A DNA stretch of 64,000 nt. Origin: Capilliphycus salinus (lineage in GTDB: Bacteria; Cyanobacteriota; Cyanobacteriia; Cyanobacteriales; Microcoleaceae). Below are positions 56,852 to 64,000 of the stretch, one piece after another (within the stretch, counting starts at the first letter, position 1; every line of letters begins with the position of its first letter). The notes beneath the pieces were generated by a model. It had not been told where the DNA came from, did not search any database, and worked only from the letters and a program-made list of their open reading frames with translations. The stretch lies in contig NZ_CP178543.1 in assembly GCF_047276495.1 (NCBI RefSeq), forward strand, positions 3,410,001 through 3,474,000, written 5' to 3'. The translations under genes and the position numbers were made by a program.

Positions 56852-56981
56852 TGTCCCGTTTTTGGTTGTTTGAGAAGATTGACTCGTTCACCGCCTGCTT
56901 TTACTTGTACCAATGAAAGTATCCTGGTTGTTAGCGCAAAGAGGGACAAAGTGGAGAGGGAAATAATAATAAAATTTAAGG

Positions 56982-59285
56982 CTAACATTGAATTGAACGT
57001 AGTCGCCTGCGGTGAACTCCCGTTTTGGTGGGGTCGTAACTAACAAGAATGACCTCTCCTTTTTCATTGCGTATCCATCCCCTCGCCGGAACAATATCCA
57101 AACTGGAAACGGATTGATTTTGGATTGGGGAATCATTGCGCTGCACTCTACTTTTCTGGGAGAATGTATCATTGCGGCGGGACTCAACTTCAGGGGGCAA
57201 TTCCATTAAGGAAACAAACGTTTCTTCGCTGCGTACACTTTCTTGAGGACTAGGAGGCAATCCCCCCCGACCCGTAATTACAAATTCGCTCTCGATACCT
57301 TGCCTACAGGGGTCTTGAGCAATTAACCGGGCGGGGTCAACAACAATTTGAGGTAGCTTAATTAATCCGAAACTGGGGTCAATTTCGGTGTTGAGTTCAA
57401 CAGTTCCGCTGAATTCGGAGCCGAGTTCAGAAGTTGCTGTAATATCACTAGCATCCGTTTGTTCTTGACGAAATTGGGTTCCTAAAACTGCATCTGCATT
57501 AAGAAAAACTTGACCTCCAAAAGCTTGTTGAGCGTTGGCAGAAATATCGCTATTTTCAATGGCAATTAAATTCTCGGTGTTAATTTCGATATTGCCTCCG
57601 GTTGCAACTCCGGTTGCATTGGTAGTAATGTTGCTGTTGCGGCTTAGTCTGAGGTCATCCGTATTAATGATAATATTCCCCTGACCTGCGCTTGTTTCTG
57701 CGTTCAAACTAGCTTGGTTATAGAGAAGAATTGATTGAGCATTGATAATTAAATCACCTGCGGCTTCTGTGCGTTCAGAACGAACATCAATTGTTGCTCC
57801 ATCTCGAACCGACAGATTTTGAGTATTAACGGTTAAAGTACCTCCATTCCCCGTAGCTCCCGATAGAACTGAAGCTCTTAAAGCGCTGGGTAACTGACCG
57901 GCACCAACCAATTCTATATCCGTAGCGGTAATCGTTAAGTTTCCTCCATTACCCCGAGCAAAAGTCGAAGCTGTTATTAGTGCGCCATCGCGAACCAACA
58001 AACGTTGAGTATTAATATTAATAGTTCCTCCATTTCCTGTAGCTTCGGGTGCAACTAAAGCTCCCAAAGCACTGGGAAATTCACCATTAACAGATTGACC
58101 AACCAGTTCCACATTAATCGCCGTAACCGTTAAATTTCCCCCATCTCCATTGCCAAATGTATCAACTGCTATTTGTGCGCCATCCGAAAGCGACAGATGC
58201 CGAGTATTAATGGTTAAATTTCCTGCATTTCCTGTCGCCTCCTTTGCAACTGAAGCGCTCATTAGACTGGGAAATTGACCGCCAGCAGTAGTACCAATTA
58301 GTTCAATTGATTCTGATGCTCTGACAGCTATTCCTCCGGCGGACTCAGAACCGAGTGTTTGTGATAACATTGCCGAACCATCTAGCAATTCCAGCCGTCC
58401 AGCTTGAACATTGATGTCACCTCCACCATTACCACTCACATCCACCGAAGCAGCCCGAGACAGTTGAATCCTGCCAAATGTAGAGAATTCATCATAAATC
58501 AATGGCTCATTGAGTTGAGGAGCAAGTGTTACTGTTCCAGAACCCACGACGCTACCAAGTTCAACTCGTCCCTCTGCCGCAGTTAAATTTCCTCCCTCCA
58601 GTGAGATATTACCTCCTATTAGAGCCAAAGTCCGACCGTCGGAAACTTGTAATCCAACAGGTCGATTGTCTCGAATTTTTGCCAAGGTCTCGAAATCAAA
58701 ACTTAAATTATTACCAATCCCTTCGACTCGAATTTCACCGGGGTTGTTTCTAAAGTTTAACCCGAGAGGAATATTAATGGTTAATAACGGGGGAGCTTTC
58801 GGGTTAGATGCGGCAAATTCAAAGTTATTCTCAAACAAAATTCCATCGGCAGTTGTGGCAAAAAATGAACCGCCCACATCCAATCTTGCGTTCGGCCCAA
58901 AGACAATACCATTGGGATTTATAAAAAATAAATTGGCATTTCCCAAAACGCCCAGCGTTCCCAGAATCTCTGAGATATTATTACCCGTAACTCGACTCAG
59001 AATATTAACAATGTTATCGGGATTTGAAAAGTAAACTCCCCGTCCCTCTTCCACGTTAAACTCTCGAAAACTGTGAAATAAATTACTTCCCCTCACCGCA
59101 CCCCCGTCGATGCGGTCGCCATTCACTCCGCGAATATTTTGATTGGGAACCACAACCGAACTTTCATTTCCCAACGTATTATCGGGGACAATTTGTGCTA
59201 CTCCGGGGAAGGCGGCAAACAGAACACTCAGAAAACTTGCCCCGGTCAACCAGATGCGGCACAAAAAAACGAGGTTATTCCACAT
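56982..59285 (-). CDS. TpsA-like secreted protein with filamentous haemagglutinin N-terminal domain (second paralogue)
   Basis: About 767 residues from ATG 59285 (MWNNLVFLCRIWLTGASFLS). Signal peptide to about residue 31 (FPGVAQ). The TPS domain blocks DGGAVRGSNLFHSFREFNVE, NISEILGTLGVLGNANLFFI and NPNGIVFGPNARLDVGGSFF are almost the same as in the 48808-53328 gene. The beta-helix part is shorter (about nine repeats). The C-terminal RLIAQDPCRQGIESEFVITG and PARGWIRNEKGEVILVSYDP match the paralogue. A longer start at 59324 is possible but breaks the signal-peptide layout. No TpsB partner is in the window. Confidence 0.88.
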   Translation of the reverse strand: MWNNLVFLCRIWLTGASFLSVLFAAFPGVAQIVPDNTLGNESSVVVPNQNIRGVNGDRIDGGAVRGSNLFHSFREFNVEEGRGVYFSNPDNIVNILSRVTGNNISEILGTLGVLGNANLFFINPNGIVFGPNARLDVGGSFFATTADGILFENNFEFAASNPKAPPLLTINIPLGLNFRNNPGEIRVEGIGNNLSFDFETLAKIRDNRPVGLQVSDGRTLALIGGNISLEGGNLTAAEGRVELGSVVGSGTVTLAPQLNEPLIYDEFSTFGRIQLSRAASVDVSGNGGGDINVQAGRLELLDGSAMLSQTLGSESAGGIAVRASESIELIGTTAGGQFPSLMSASVAKEATGNAGNLTINTRHLSLSDGAQIAVDTFGNGDGGNLTVTAINVELVGQSVNGEFPSALGALVAPEATGNGGTININTQRLLVRDGALITASTFARGNGGNLTITATDIELVGAGQLPSALRASVLSGATGNGGTLTVNTQNLSVRDGATIDVRSERTEAAGDLIINAQSILLYNQASLNAETSAGQGNIIINTDDLRLSRNSNITTNATGVATGGNIEINTENLIAIENSDISANAQQAFGGQVFLNADAVLGTQFRQEQTDASDITATSELGSEFSGTVELNTEIDPSFGLIKLPQIVVDPARLIAQDPCRQGIESEFVITGRGGLPPSPQESVRSEETFVSLMELPPEVESRRNDTFSQKSRVQRNDSPIQNQSVSSLDIVPARGWIRNEKGEVILVSYDPTKTGVHRRRLRSIQC

Positions 59286-59425
59286 AACTAGATGCACCAG
59301 AACAGATGAATATTGGCAGAGCAAACGCCCGCATTCACAAAGGTTTTCGCCCGAAAAGTCAATAGGATTTTAAAGAAAAAAATCCGCAGTCTGTAACAAT
59401 ATTACCAAAAAAAAATGCTGCCACA

Positions 59426-59656
59426 TTGCTCAAATTTTCGCTCTTGCCAAAATTATGGTCTTATGCAGGCTCGAAAGCACAAAAACAATGGATTTGGCTT
59501 TCCATAGATGCGACCACACGAGAAATTATTGGAGTATATATTGGCGTTAGCGAAGCGTCTCCGCAGGGGAATCACTCCTGCCAATCAGCAAGACAGTTAT
59601 GGCAATCCCTTTCTCCAGTTTATCGTCAATGCGCTATTTATTACACCGAAACTTGA
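59426..59656 (+). pseudogene. IS1-family transposase fragment with a palindrome insertion
   Basis: Reads LPKLWSYAGSKAQKQWIWLS and IDATTREIIGVYIG, then RQLWQSLSPVYRQCAIYYTE: the central part of cyanobacterial IS1-family InsB-like transposases. The helix-turn-helix front and the C-terminus are missing. Between VYIG and the SCQSARQLWQ block lies a repeat-derived segment (VSEASPQGN), encoded by 59544-59575. Confidence 0.75.
59544..59575. repeat. Short GC-rich repeat inserted in the IS1 fragment
   Basis: GGCGTTAGCGAAGCGTCTCC followed by GCAGGGGAATCAC. GCGTTAGCGAAGCG-type repeats are common dispersed elements in cyanobacteria. Here it lies inside a conserved part of the transposase. Confidence 0.55.
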
Positions 59657-60117
59657 ATGATTAATTAATTTCGACAATATATTTGATTCTCTCATCCGTA
59701 TGAACTGGGGAATAAACCCGGAGGGATTGGTTAATTGAAGTTTAAAATTTCTTCATTACTTTTGACTTTTTTTTATATAAATGATTTTTCTTTCGGAGCT
59801 TCTAAAAAATCTCGAATTCCCGAAAAAAACTAGGGCAAGTTCAGAAACCCATACAAAAGGAGAATGCTTTCTTGTTGTCGGTGTGGGTTGTTATACCGAT
59901 CCAATTTGTCTATTTAAAAATTATTTAAGCGCACATAAATATGCAAACAAGTTTAACTTTGGGGAACCGTTTTTAGAAACAAAAAAATATCAAAATTGGC
60001 AAAAAAAAGCGCTTGACTTGAGTTAATATTGATGAGATTGTTATGACTGTTACGAAGCACGCTGAATTTTTGGGTCAAGGAAAAACTCACTTTTTCTAAT
60101 TGGGAAGATAGGCAACA
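59657..60117. other. Gene-poor region between IS1 relic and a secreted protein gene
   Basis: About 460 bases, AT-rich. An 81-codon open frame at 59781-60026 (MIFLSELLKNLEFPKKTRAS) has no recognised motif and I am not confident it is a gene. It must contain the promoter of the gene at 60118. Confidence 0.3.
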
Positions 60118-60450
60118 ATGCAAAAGTTACCCCTAACATTTTTAGGAACGACGTTTATAGCTTTGGCAACTTTCGGTACAGCCCCAGCTAGGGCTGCCCT
60201 ACTAAATTTCAACTTTACAACTGAAAGTGGCTCAACGGGTTCTTTTATTTTGGATACGGACACTGCTTCCGATCCCGACCCGGCAATCGGTGTTACCGCT
60301 GATGGAACTACGGTTGAAATCGGGTTAGCCTATCCGAATGCTGTTTCTGACTTTTCGCTTGCAACAACAGGTACGGTTTTGAGTCGGCAGGTTGAAGGAG
60401 GAACCCCCCCGCTTCTAGCCGTGGGGAGGATATCAGAAAAACACGGTTAA
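60118..60450 (+). pseudogene. Truncated secreted protein (PEP-CTERM type N-terminus)
   Basis: MQKLPLTFLGTTFIALATFG, ending in APARA, is a clear signal peptide. The mature start LLNFNFTTESGSTGSFILDT and the following GxAYPNAVSDFSLAT block match the N-terminal part of cyanobacterial PEP-CTERM-type extracellular proteins. After about residue 88 the sequence becomes unrelated and the frame ends inside the 3' end of the converging hydrolase gene. The rest, including any C-terminal sorting signal, is missing, so it was cut by a rearrangement. Confidence 0.55.
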
Positions 60451-61716
60451 TTGTTCTGCCGCTGCCAGGAGCAGGGTATACGCGATCGCCACTCCTGCGG
60501 TAAAGGAATAGTAAAAGCGACGGGTTTTGCCCCAGTAGGATTGCTTCCAGGACAGGATGGCAAAAACTAGCATCCCGATCGACACCCCGGCAATGCCAAT
60601 GGGAAGGAAATAAATCCAGGCATAGCGGCGATCGATGCCTATTAAAAGCTGCTCAAAGCCATAGTCGCCATGCCCAGATAACAGCGTTGCGCCCATTGCC
60701 AACCCCTGAGCCAGAATCCAGCCCAGACTGAGGACTGACAGCAGCACACCCAGCCAAGATGCCCAGCGTGCGCCCACCGGAACCGGAGCCGAAGGTTTGC
60801 CACTGCTTCTCCGGCGCAGCGATGCCACCCACATCATCCCCAGCCAGACCACCGGAAACAGGATTAACACCAACAGCAGCACCACCCGCCGAAGAATCGC
60901 CTGCCAGCTTAAATCGAAGAACGATTGTCCGAGCCAGCGGGTTCGCGGCGCAATCAGGGTATTTTTCTGGGTGATAAACTGCACCTTTTGCTCGTTGACA
61001 CAGGCAGTGTTTGGAGCCTGGTTAGGATTTGCCAGAAACTCTGCCATGATCGAGTTAGCGCAGGGAGTCCTGATCGCTCCATGCCCATTAGCGGGAAACT
61101 CAACAAAGAAATGATTTTTCAAGCCTTTCGCCACCGATTGCCCAAAAATGGGCGGTGTAATTGGGTCAAAGTGACCATTCAGCAGTAATGCTGGAGTATC
61201 GCTAATTACGGGTTTGCGGGCGGATGGGTCAAGGACGGGAACATCCCACACTTTACATTTATCGACTTCTGATTTCAGTTGCTTGTTGCCCCAATCCTGA
61301 GCAAAGGCAGGCAACCCCTTGACCTCCAAAGCGCCCGTATATGGAACATCTTCAGAACATTTCACAGAAAAGTAAGTTCCCTGGGTAGTCCCCCCTCCTG
61401 TCAGCATCGACAGGTAGAGAAGCGGCGCTACCAAGGTAAAGTTACCCTCATTTGCCTGGTCAATCAGGGCAGGCAGCACAAAGGGCGCACCGCTACTATA
61501 GGCCATCTGAAACAGGACAGAAGTAAAGTCATCGGCAGTGACCTTGAAGGTCTTGATTTGCCCCTTGGTGTTGACGAATTTAACGGACCCTGGTGTTTGC
61601 TTCAGGCGATCGTGGGCGGCGATAAAGGTGCCTTTGACATCGGGATAGAGGGCGTTACAGTCGGGATCGGCAGCACAGGCGGCATCCACCTGCGTAAGCA
61701 GTCGATCCAGAATCAC
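60433..61716 (-). pseudogene. C-terminal part of an alpha/beta hydrolase (TAP-like) with membrane segments, N-terminus lost
   Basis: The frame (MILDRLLTQVDAACAADPDC) begins in the middle of a family in which an N-terminal alpha/beta hydrolase core, with the nucleophile serine, precedes this region. Preserved are TPALLLNGHFDPITPP (acid loop) and PANGHGAIRTPC (catalytic His). About four membrane helices follow in residues 270-425. The GxSxG elbow is absent. Base composition is more GC-rich than its neighbours. Probably a 5'-truncated, inactive gene; a short upstream piece joins it to the next gene's end at about 61740. Confidence 0.65.
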
Positions 61717-61740
61717 ACCGAAACGGCTAATGGCTGTAAA

Positions 61741-62205
61741 TTACGGACATCGGTAACGCACGAAGCCGGGGTTGCCATTGGTTATATCTGTTAGAGACTT
61801 GCGATCGTCGGAAAGCCGGAAATACCTGTTGGAAAGCCAAGTCTGTCCTTCGCCGGACAACTCAACGGTCAACTCCAGGTCAAATTTGCCATGAGTAACG
61901 ATCTCGCTAATGGGACCTGAACTTTCATAGAACTCGATACGGTCTGGACTCATGAAAAGCTGTCCTTGAGATCCACGAGAACCGCAGCTTTCCAAATTGT
62001 CGCTCCATTCCCCTTGAAATTGAGCCGGGACGACCCGTTGCCGCTCCGTTGCCGTTGCGATGCCAGTCGCAAGCATAAAAGCAAGTATAAACGATCCGAT
62101 CGCCTGATGAATTCCTGAATCTTGGGGCTTGGAATTGTTCGTTATCCGTGCGATGTAATCGGCATCAATTATTTGCGAAAAACCTCGTAATTTCATAATT
62201 CTCAC
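61741..62205 (-). CDS. Secreted or membrane-anchored small protein of unknown function
   Basis: A 154-residue protein with one hydrophobic stretch (about 34-53, GSFILAFMLATGIATA) behaving as a signal or anchor. It is followed by VPAQFQGEWSDNLESCGS, RIEFYESSGPISEIV and ELSGEGQTWLSNRYFRLSDD, ending FVRYRCP. The FxGxW...C pattern and two cysteines suggest a small periplasmic beta-barrel domain seen in several proteobacterial and cyanobacterial hypothetical proteins. The first 30 residues are unusual for a signal peptide, so the true start may be downstream. Confidence 0.55.
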   Translation of the reverse strand: MRIMKLRGFSQIIDADYIARITNNSKPQDSGIHQAIGSFILAFMLATGIATATERQRVVPAQFQGEWSDNLESCGSRGSQGQLFMSPDRIEFYESSGPISEIVTHGKFDLELTVELSGEGQTWLSNRYFRLSDDRKSLTDITNGNPGFVRYRCP

Positions 62206-62522
62206 TGTCGTGTAAATTTTGGGCGGGTTTTGTTCTGTTAAGAATCTAGTCTAGTTTGGCTCAAATTTTATTAATTTTCAATTGGAATTGAATTGGGTTA
62301 TTGATTTATTGTTTAACTTCGGGTTTAAACTCCAGGAAAGTAGGGGTTATGTTGCATCAAACAAGGAGTTGGCAACAGAACCTTTCTTTAAGTCAACTTT
62401 AACTTGCCCTTGCCTCCTCAATATAGTTTCAAAAATATGGAGTAATAAGGGGACAATTCATGTGTTAACGTAACGTTTTTTATCAAAGCTTAATATTTTC
62501 GCTTTTTCATGTTAATTGTTAA
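62206..62522. other. Intergenic region with an imperfect hairpin (62345-62392)
   Basis: GGTTATGTTGC pairs with GGCAACAGAACC across a loop, and the following CTTT...TTTCAAAAAT sequence resembles that beside the perfect hairpin at 55659-55700. Otherwise no gene. It should contain the promoter of the acyltransferase at 62523. Confidence 0.4.
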
Positions 62523-63848
62523 ATGGAGATTCGGGAAAGAATTATTAAGTTTATGAATAATAACAGGGTACTTTCAGGAACCGAACAGGCAATGGAGCTA
62601 TTGAACCGTCAAAATGGTTCATTTAACATAGTCACAATCGCCCGAATAAAAGGGAAAATTAGCGAAGAATTCTTAAGGAAAGCGTTAGAAGGAGTTCAAA
62701 GGATTCATCCTTTACTAAATTGTCGAATTATTGAAACGCCGAACGATCTCGAATTTACAACTGACGGAACCGAAAAAATTCCTTTGTCTGTAGTTTACCC
62801 TAGCCAAAAAGAAAATTGGCAAGATGTTGTTAGAGAAGAATTAAACAAGACGATTGATAGCAATAAAGTTCTGGTTAGGTGTATCCTTTACAGCAACTCG
62901 GAAATAGATAGCTATTTAATCACAACCATACACCACGCCATAGCGGATGGCTTATCTTCTCTAAACTTGCAGTCACAAATTTTGAACTTTTATAAAATAA
63001 TAGCCTCTGGAAATTCCATCAATGCTGATTGCTTATCTCCCCTTCCATTTTTGGATGAATTATTACCCAAATGGATGCAAGGAAATAAAGGAGTCAGCAA
63101 GGGAAAATGGTTTTTGTTAAAATTAAAATTAAAAATGCTATTCCATAAACCGGAACAATTAAAGCCAGAAAAGACCGTCCCACGAGAATCGCGCAGTTGC
63201 GGCATGACTCATAAATACTTGGAAAAAGAGTTAACCCAAAAATTGGTTGAGCTTTGTCGGCAAGAAAAAACAACGGTACAGGGCGCTTTATGCGCCGCAA
63301 TGTTACTTGCAGTAACCAATAAAATTAGAATGGGAAGCCCCAGAAAAATTAACGCTTATTGTGGCTCATATATCGATTTACGCAGGCGTTTGGAACCCCT
63401 CATTAGCAACAAAGATATGGGCATTATAACTTCATCGATCACTTCGCTGCATCAAATCAAGCCCCAGATGTCCTTTTGGGATTTATCGAGAGATGTTTCT
63501 AAAAAGATAGAATTGGGTTTGAAGAGAAAAGATATATTCAAGCCCGTAATGATATTCAAAAGAATTATTGAATACTATATTGAACATCCCGATTTATCTT
63601 TTTTGACCGTTTCAGTTACCAATGTCGGTCGGGTTAATATTCCCGCTCTCTATGGAGGTTTAGAAATAGAAGAAATAAGTTTTGTTCCGTCCAACACTAT
63701 TTTTGGTAAAGTATTTACAGTTGCGGTTGCAACATTTAAAGAAAAAATGCTTCTTAATTTTATAGCATCCAAACCTTCAGTTAGTCAGGATACAATAGAG
63801 ATGTTGGCGAATAGTGTTATCGATTGCCTTGAAGAAGTTTGTCAATAA
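62523..63848 (+). CDS. Condensation-domain/PapA5-like acyltransferase
   Basis: A 441-residue protein of the condensation-domain acyltransferase superfamily. The catalytic HHAIADG (HHxxxDG; His138, Asp142) is intact. The N-terminal block (SGTEQAMELLNRQ) and the C-terminal VSVTNVGRVNIPALYGGLEI are of the type found in phthiocerol/phthiodiolone dimycocerosyl transferase (PapA)-like and alcohol acyltransferase-like proteins. It should transfer an acyl group to an alcohol or amine; donor and acceptor are unknown. No NRPS or PKS gene is near in the window. ATG 62523 is chosen; an in-frame ATG lies at 62553. Confidence 0.8.
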   Translation: MEIRERIIKFMNNNRVLSGTEQAMELLNRQNGSFNIVTIARIKGKISEEFLRKALEGVQRIHPLLNCRIIETPNDLEFTTDGTEKIPLSVVYPSQKENWQDVVREELNKTIDSNKVLVRCILYSNSEIDSYLITTIHHAIADGLSSLNLQSQILNFYKIIASGNSINADCLSPLPFLDELLPKWMQGNKGVSKGKWFLLKLKLKMLFHKPEQLKPEKTVPRESRSCGMTHKYLEKELTQKLVELCRQEKTTVQGALCAAMLLAVTNKIRMGSPRKINAYCGSYIDLRRRLEPLISNKDMGIITSSITSLHQIKPQMSFWDLSRDVSKKIELGLKRKDIFKPVMIFKRIIEYYIEHPDLSFLTVSVTNVGRVNIPALYGGLEIEEISFVPSNTIFGKVFTVAVATFKEKMLLNFIASKPSVSQDTIEMLANSVIDCLEEVCQ

Positions 63849-64000
63849 AAAGTGATAATAGCTGTCACGAAAAAGACTATTTGATAGCCCGCTTTCCGTT
63901 TAGAACAACCTACCCAAACGGTTTACCCCACCATTTCCAACACTCCTTAAGAGTGATAGGAATTCTTTGGACTAAGTAGGATAAAAATATTGCCCGAGTA

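Noticed and set aside
59781..60026. 81-codon ORF between IS1 relic and the PEP-CTERM-like gene
   Set aside because: No motif, AT-rich background, weak start; not enough to call a gene.

Overview
The window looks like a piece of a filamentous (Oscillatoriales-type) cyanobacterial chromosome. GCGATCGC (HIP1-type) octamers are scattered throughout. The gene content is typical of such genomes: a xisH/xisI pair, a TPR-CHAT protein, two secreted proteins with a filamentous-haemagglutinin N-terminal domain, STAND-NTPase remnants, DUF427, and many transposase relics. The genus cannot be named from the sequence alone. No rRNA, tRNA or CRISPR array was seen.

Layout. 0-6 kb: the edge of a calcium-binding-type protein, a broken aspartic protease, a HlyD adaptor with an M50 metalloprotease (probable export pair), xisH/xisI and a GNAT gene. 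6.2-13 kb: one giant gene (2290 aa) joining a DUF4114-like domain, acidic low-complexity sequence, a subtilisin, LysM, an N-acetylmuramoyl-L-alanine amidase, SH3, lectin-like modules and CHAP. 13.4-16 kb: a small ribbon-helix-helix protein, two STAND/NACHT-type remnants and a broken ISL3 element. 16-25.9 kb: cytochrome P450, TPR-CHAT, a secreted protein, an AAC(3)-I-like acetyltransferase, DUF427 and a GNAT. 25.9-43.6 kb: a decaying minus-strand defence island holding an SNF2-like fragment, a RelE-like/UvrD helicase, a DEAD/DUF1998 helicase, an adenine methylase and an SNF2 C-terminal fragment. This resembles class 1 DISARM or a related helicase-methylase system. Every large gene in it is interrupted. 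43.6-48.8 kb: a second ISL3 copy, small unknown operons, a two-gene protease cassette and a broken nucleotidyltransferase. 48.8-59.3 kb: two TpsA-like proteins on either side of a broken GmrSD-like (DUF262/HNH) gene. 59.4-64 kb: an IS1 remnant, a truncated secreted protein, a truncated alpha/beta hydrolase with membrane segments, a secreted hypothetical, and a condensation-domain acyltransferase.

The unifying theme is invasion by small palindromic elements. A REP-associated tyrosine transposase (35135-35731) sits among REP units that start with GTAG and carry the hairpin GGGCTTCAGCCC. The same units form a perfect 12 x 57 bp array, an array inside the methylase gene, and two insertions in the helicase gene. 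A second palindrome family (54-55 bp, with stems whose bases co-vary) has inserted at different places in the two ISL3 copies. A 150-bp inverted-repeat (MITE-like) element is inserted in both the DUF1998 helicase and the GmrSD gene. Short GC-rich palindromes break a nucleotidyltransferase and an IS1 gene, and in-frame PPxPPL-type repeats sit in the M50 and CHAT genes.
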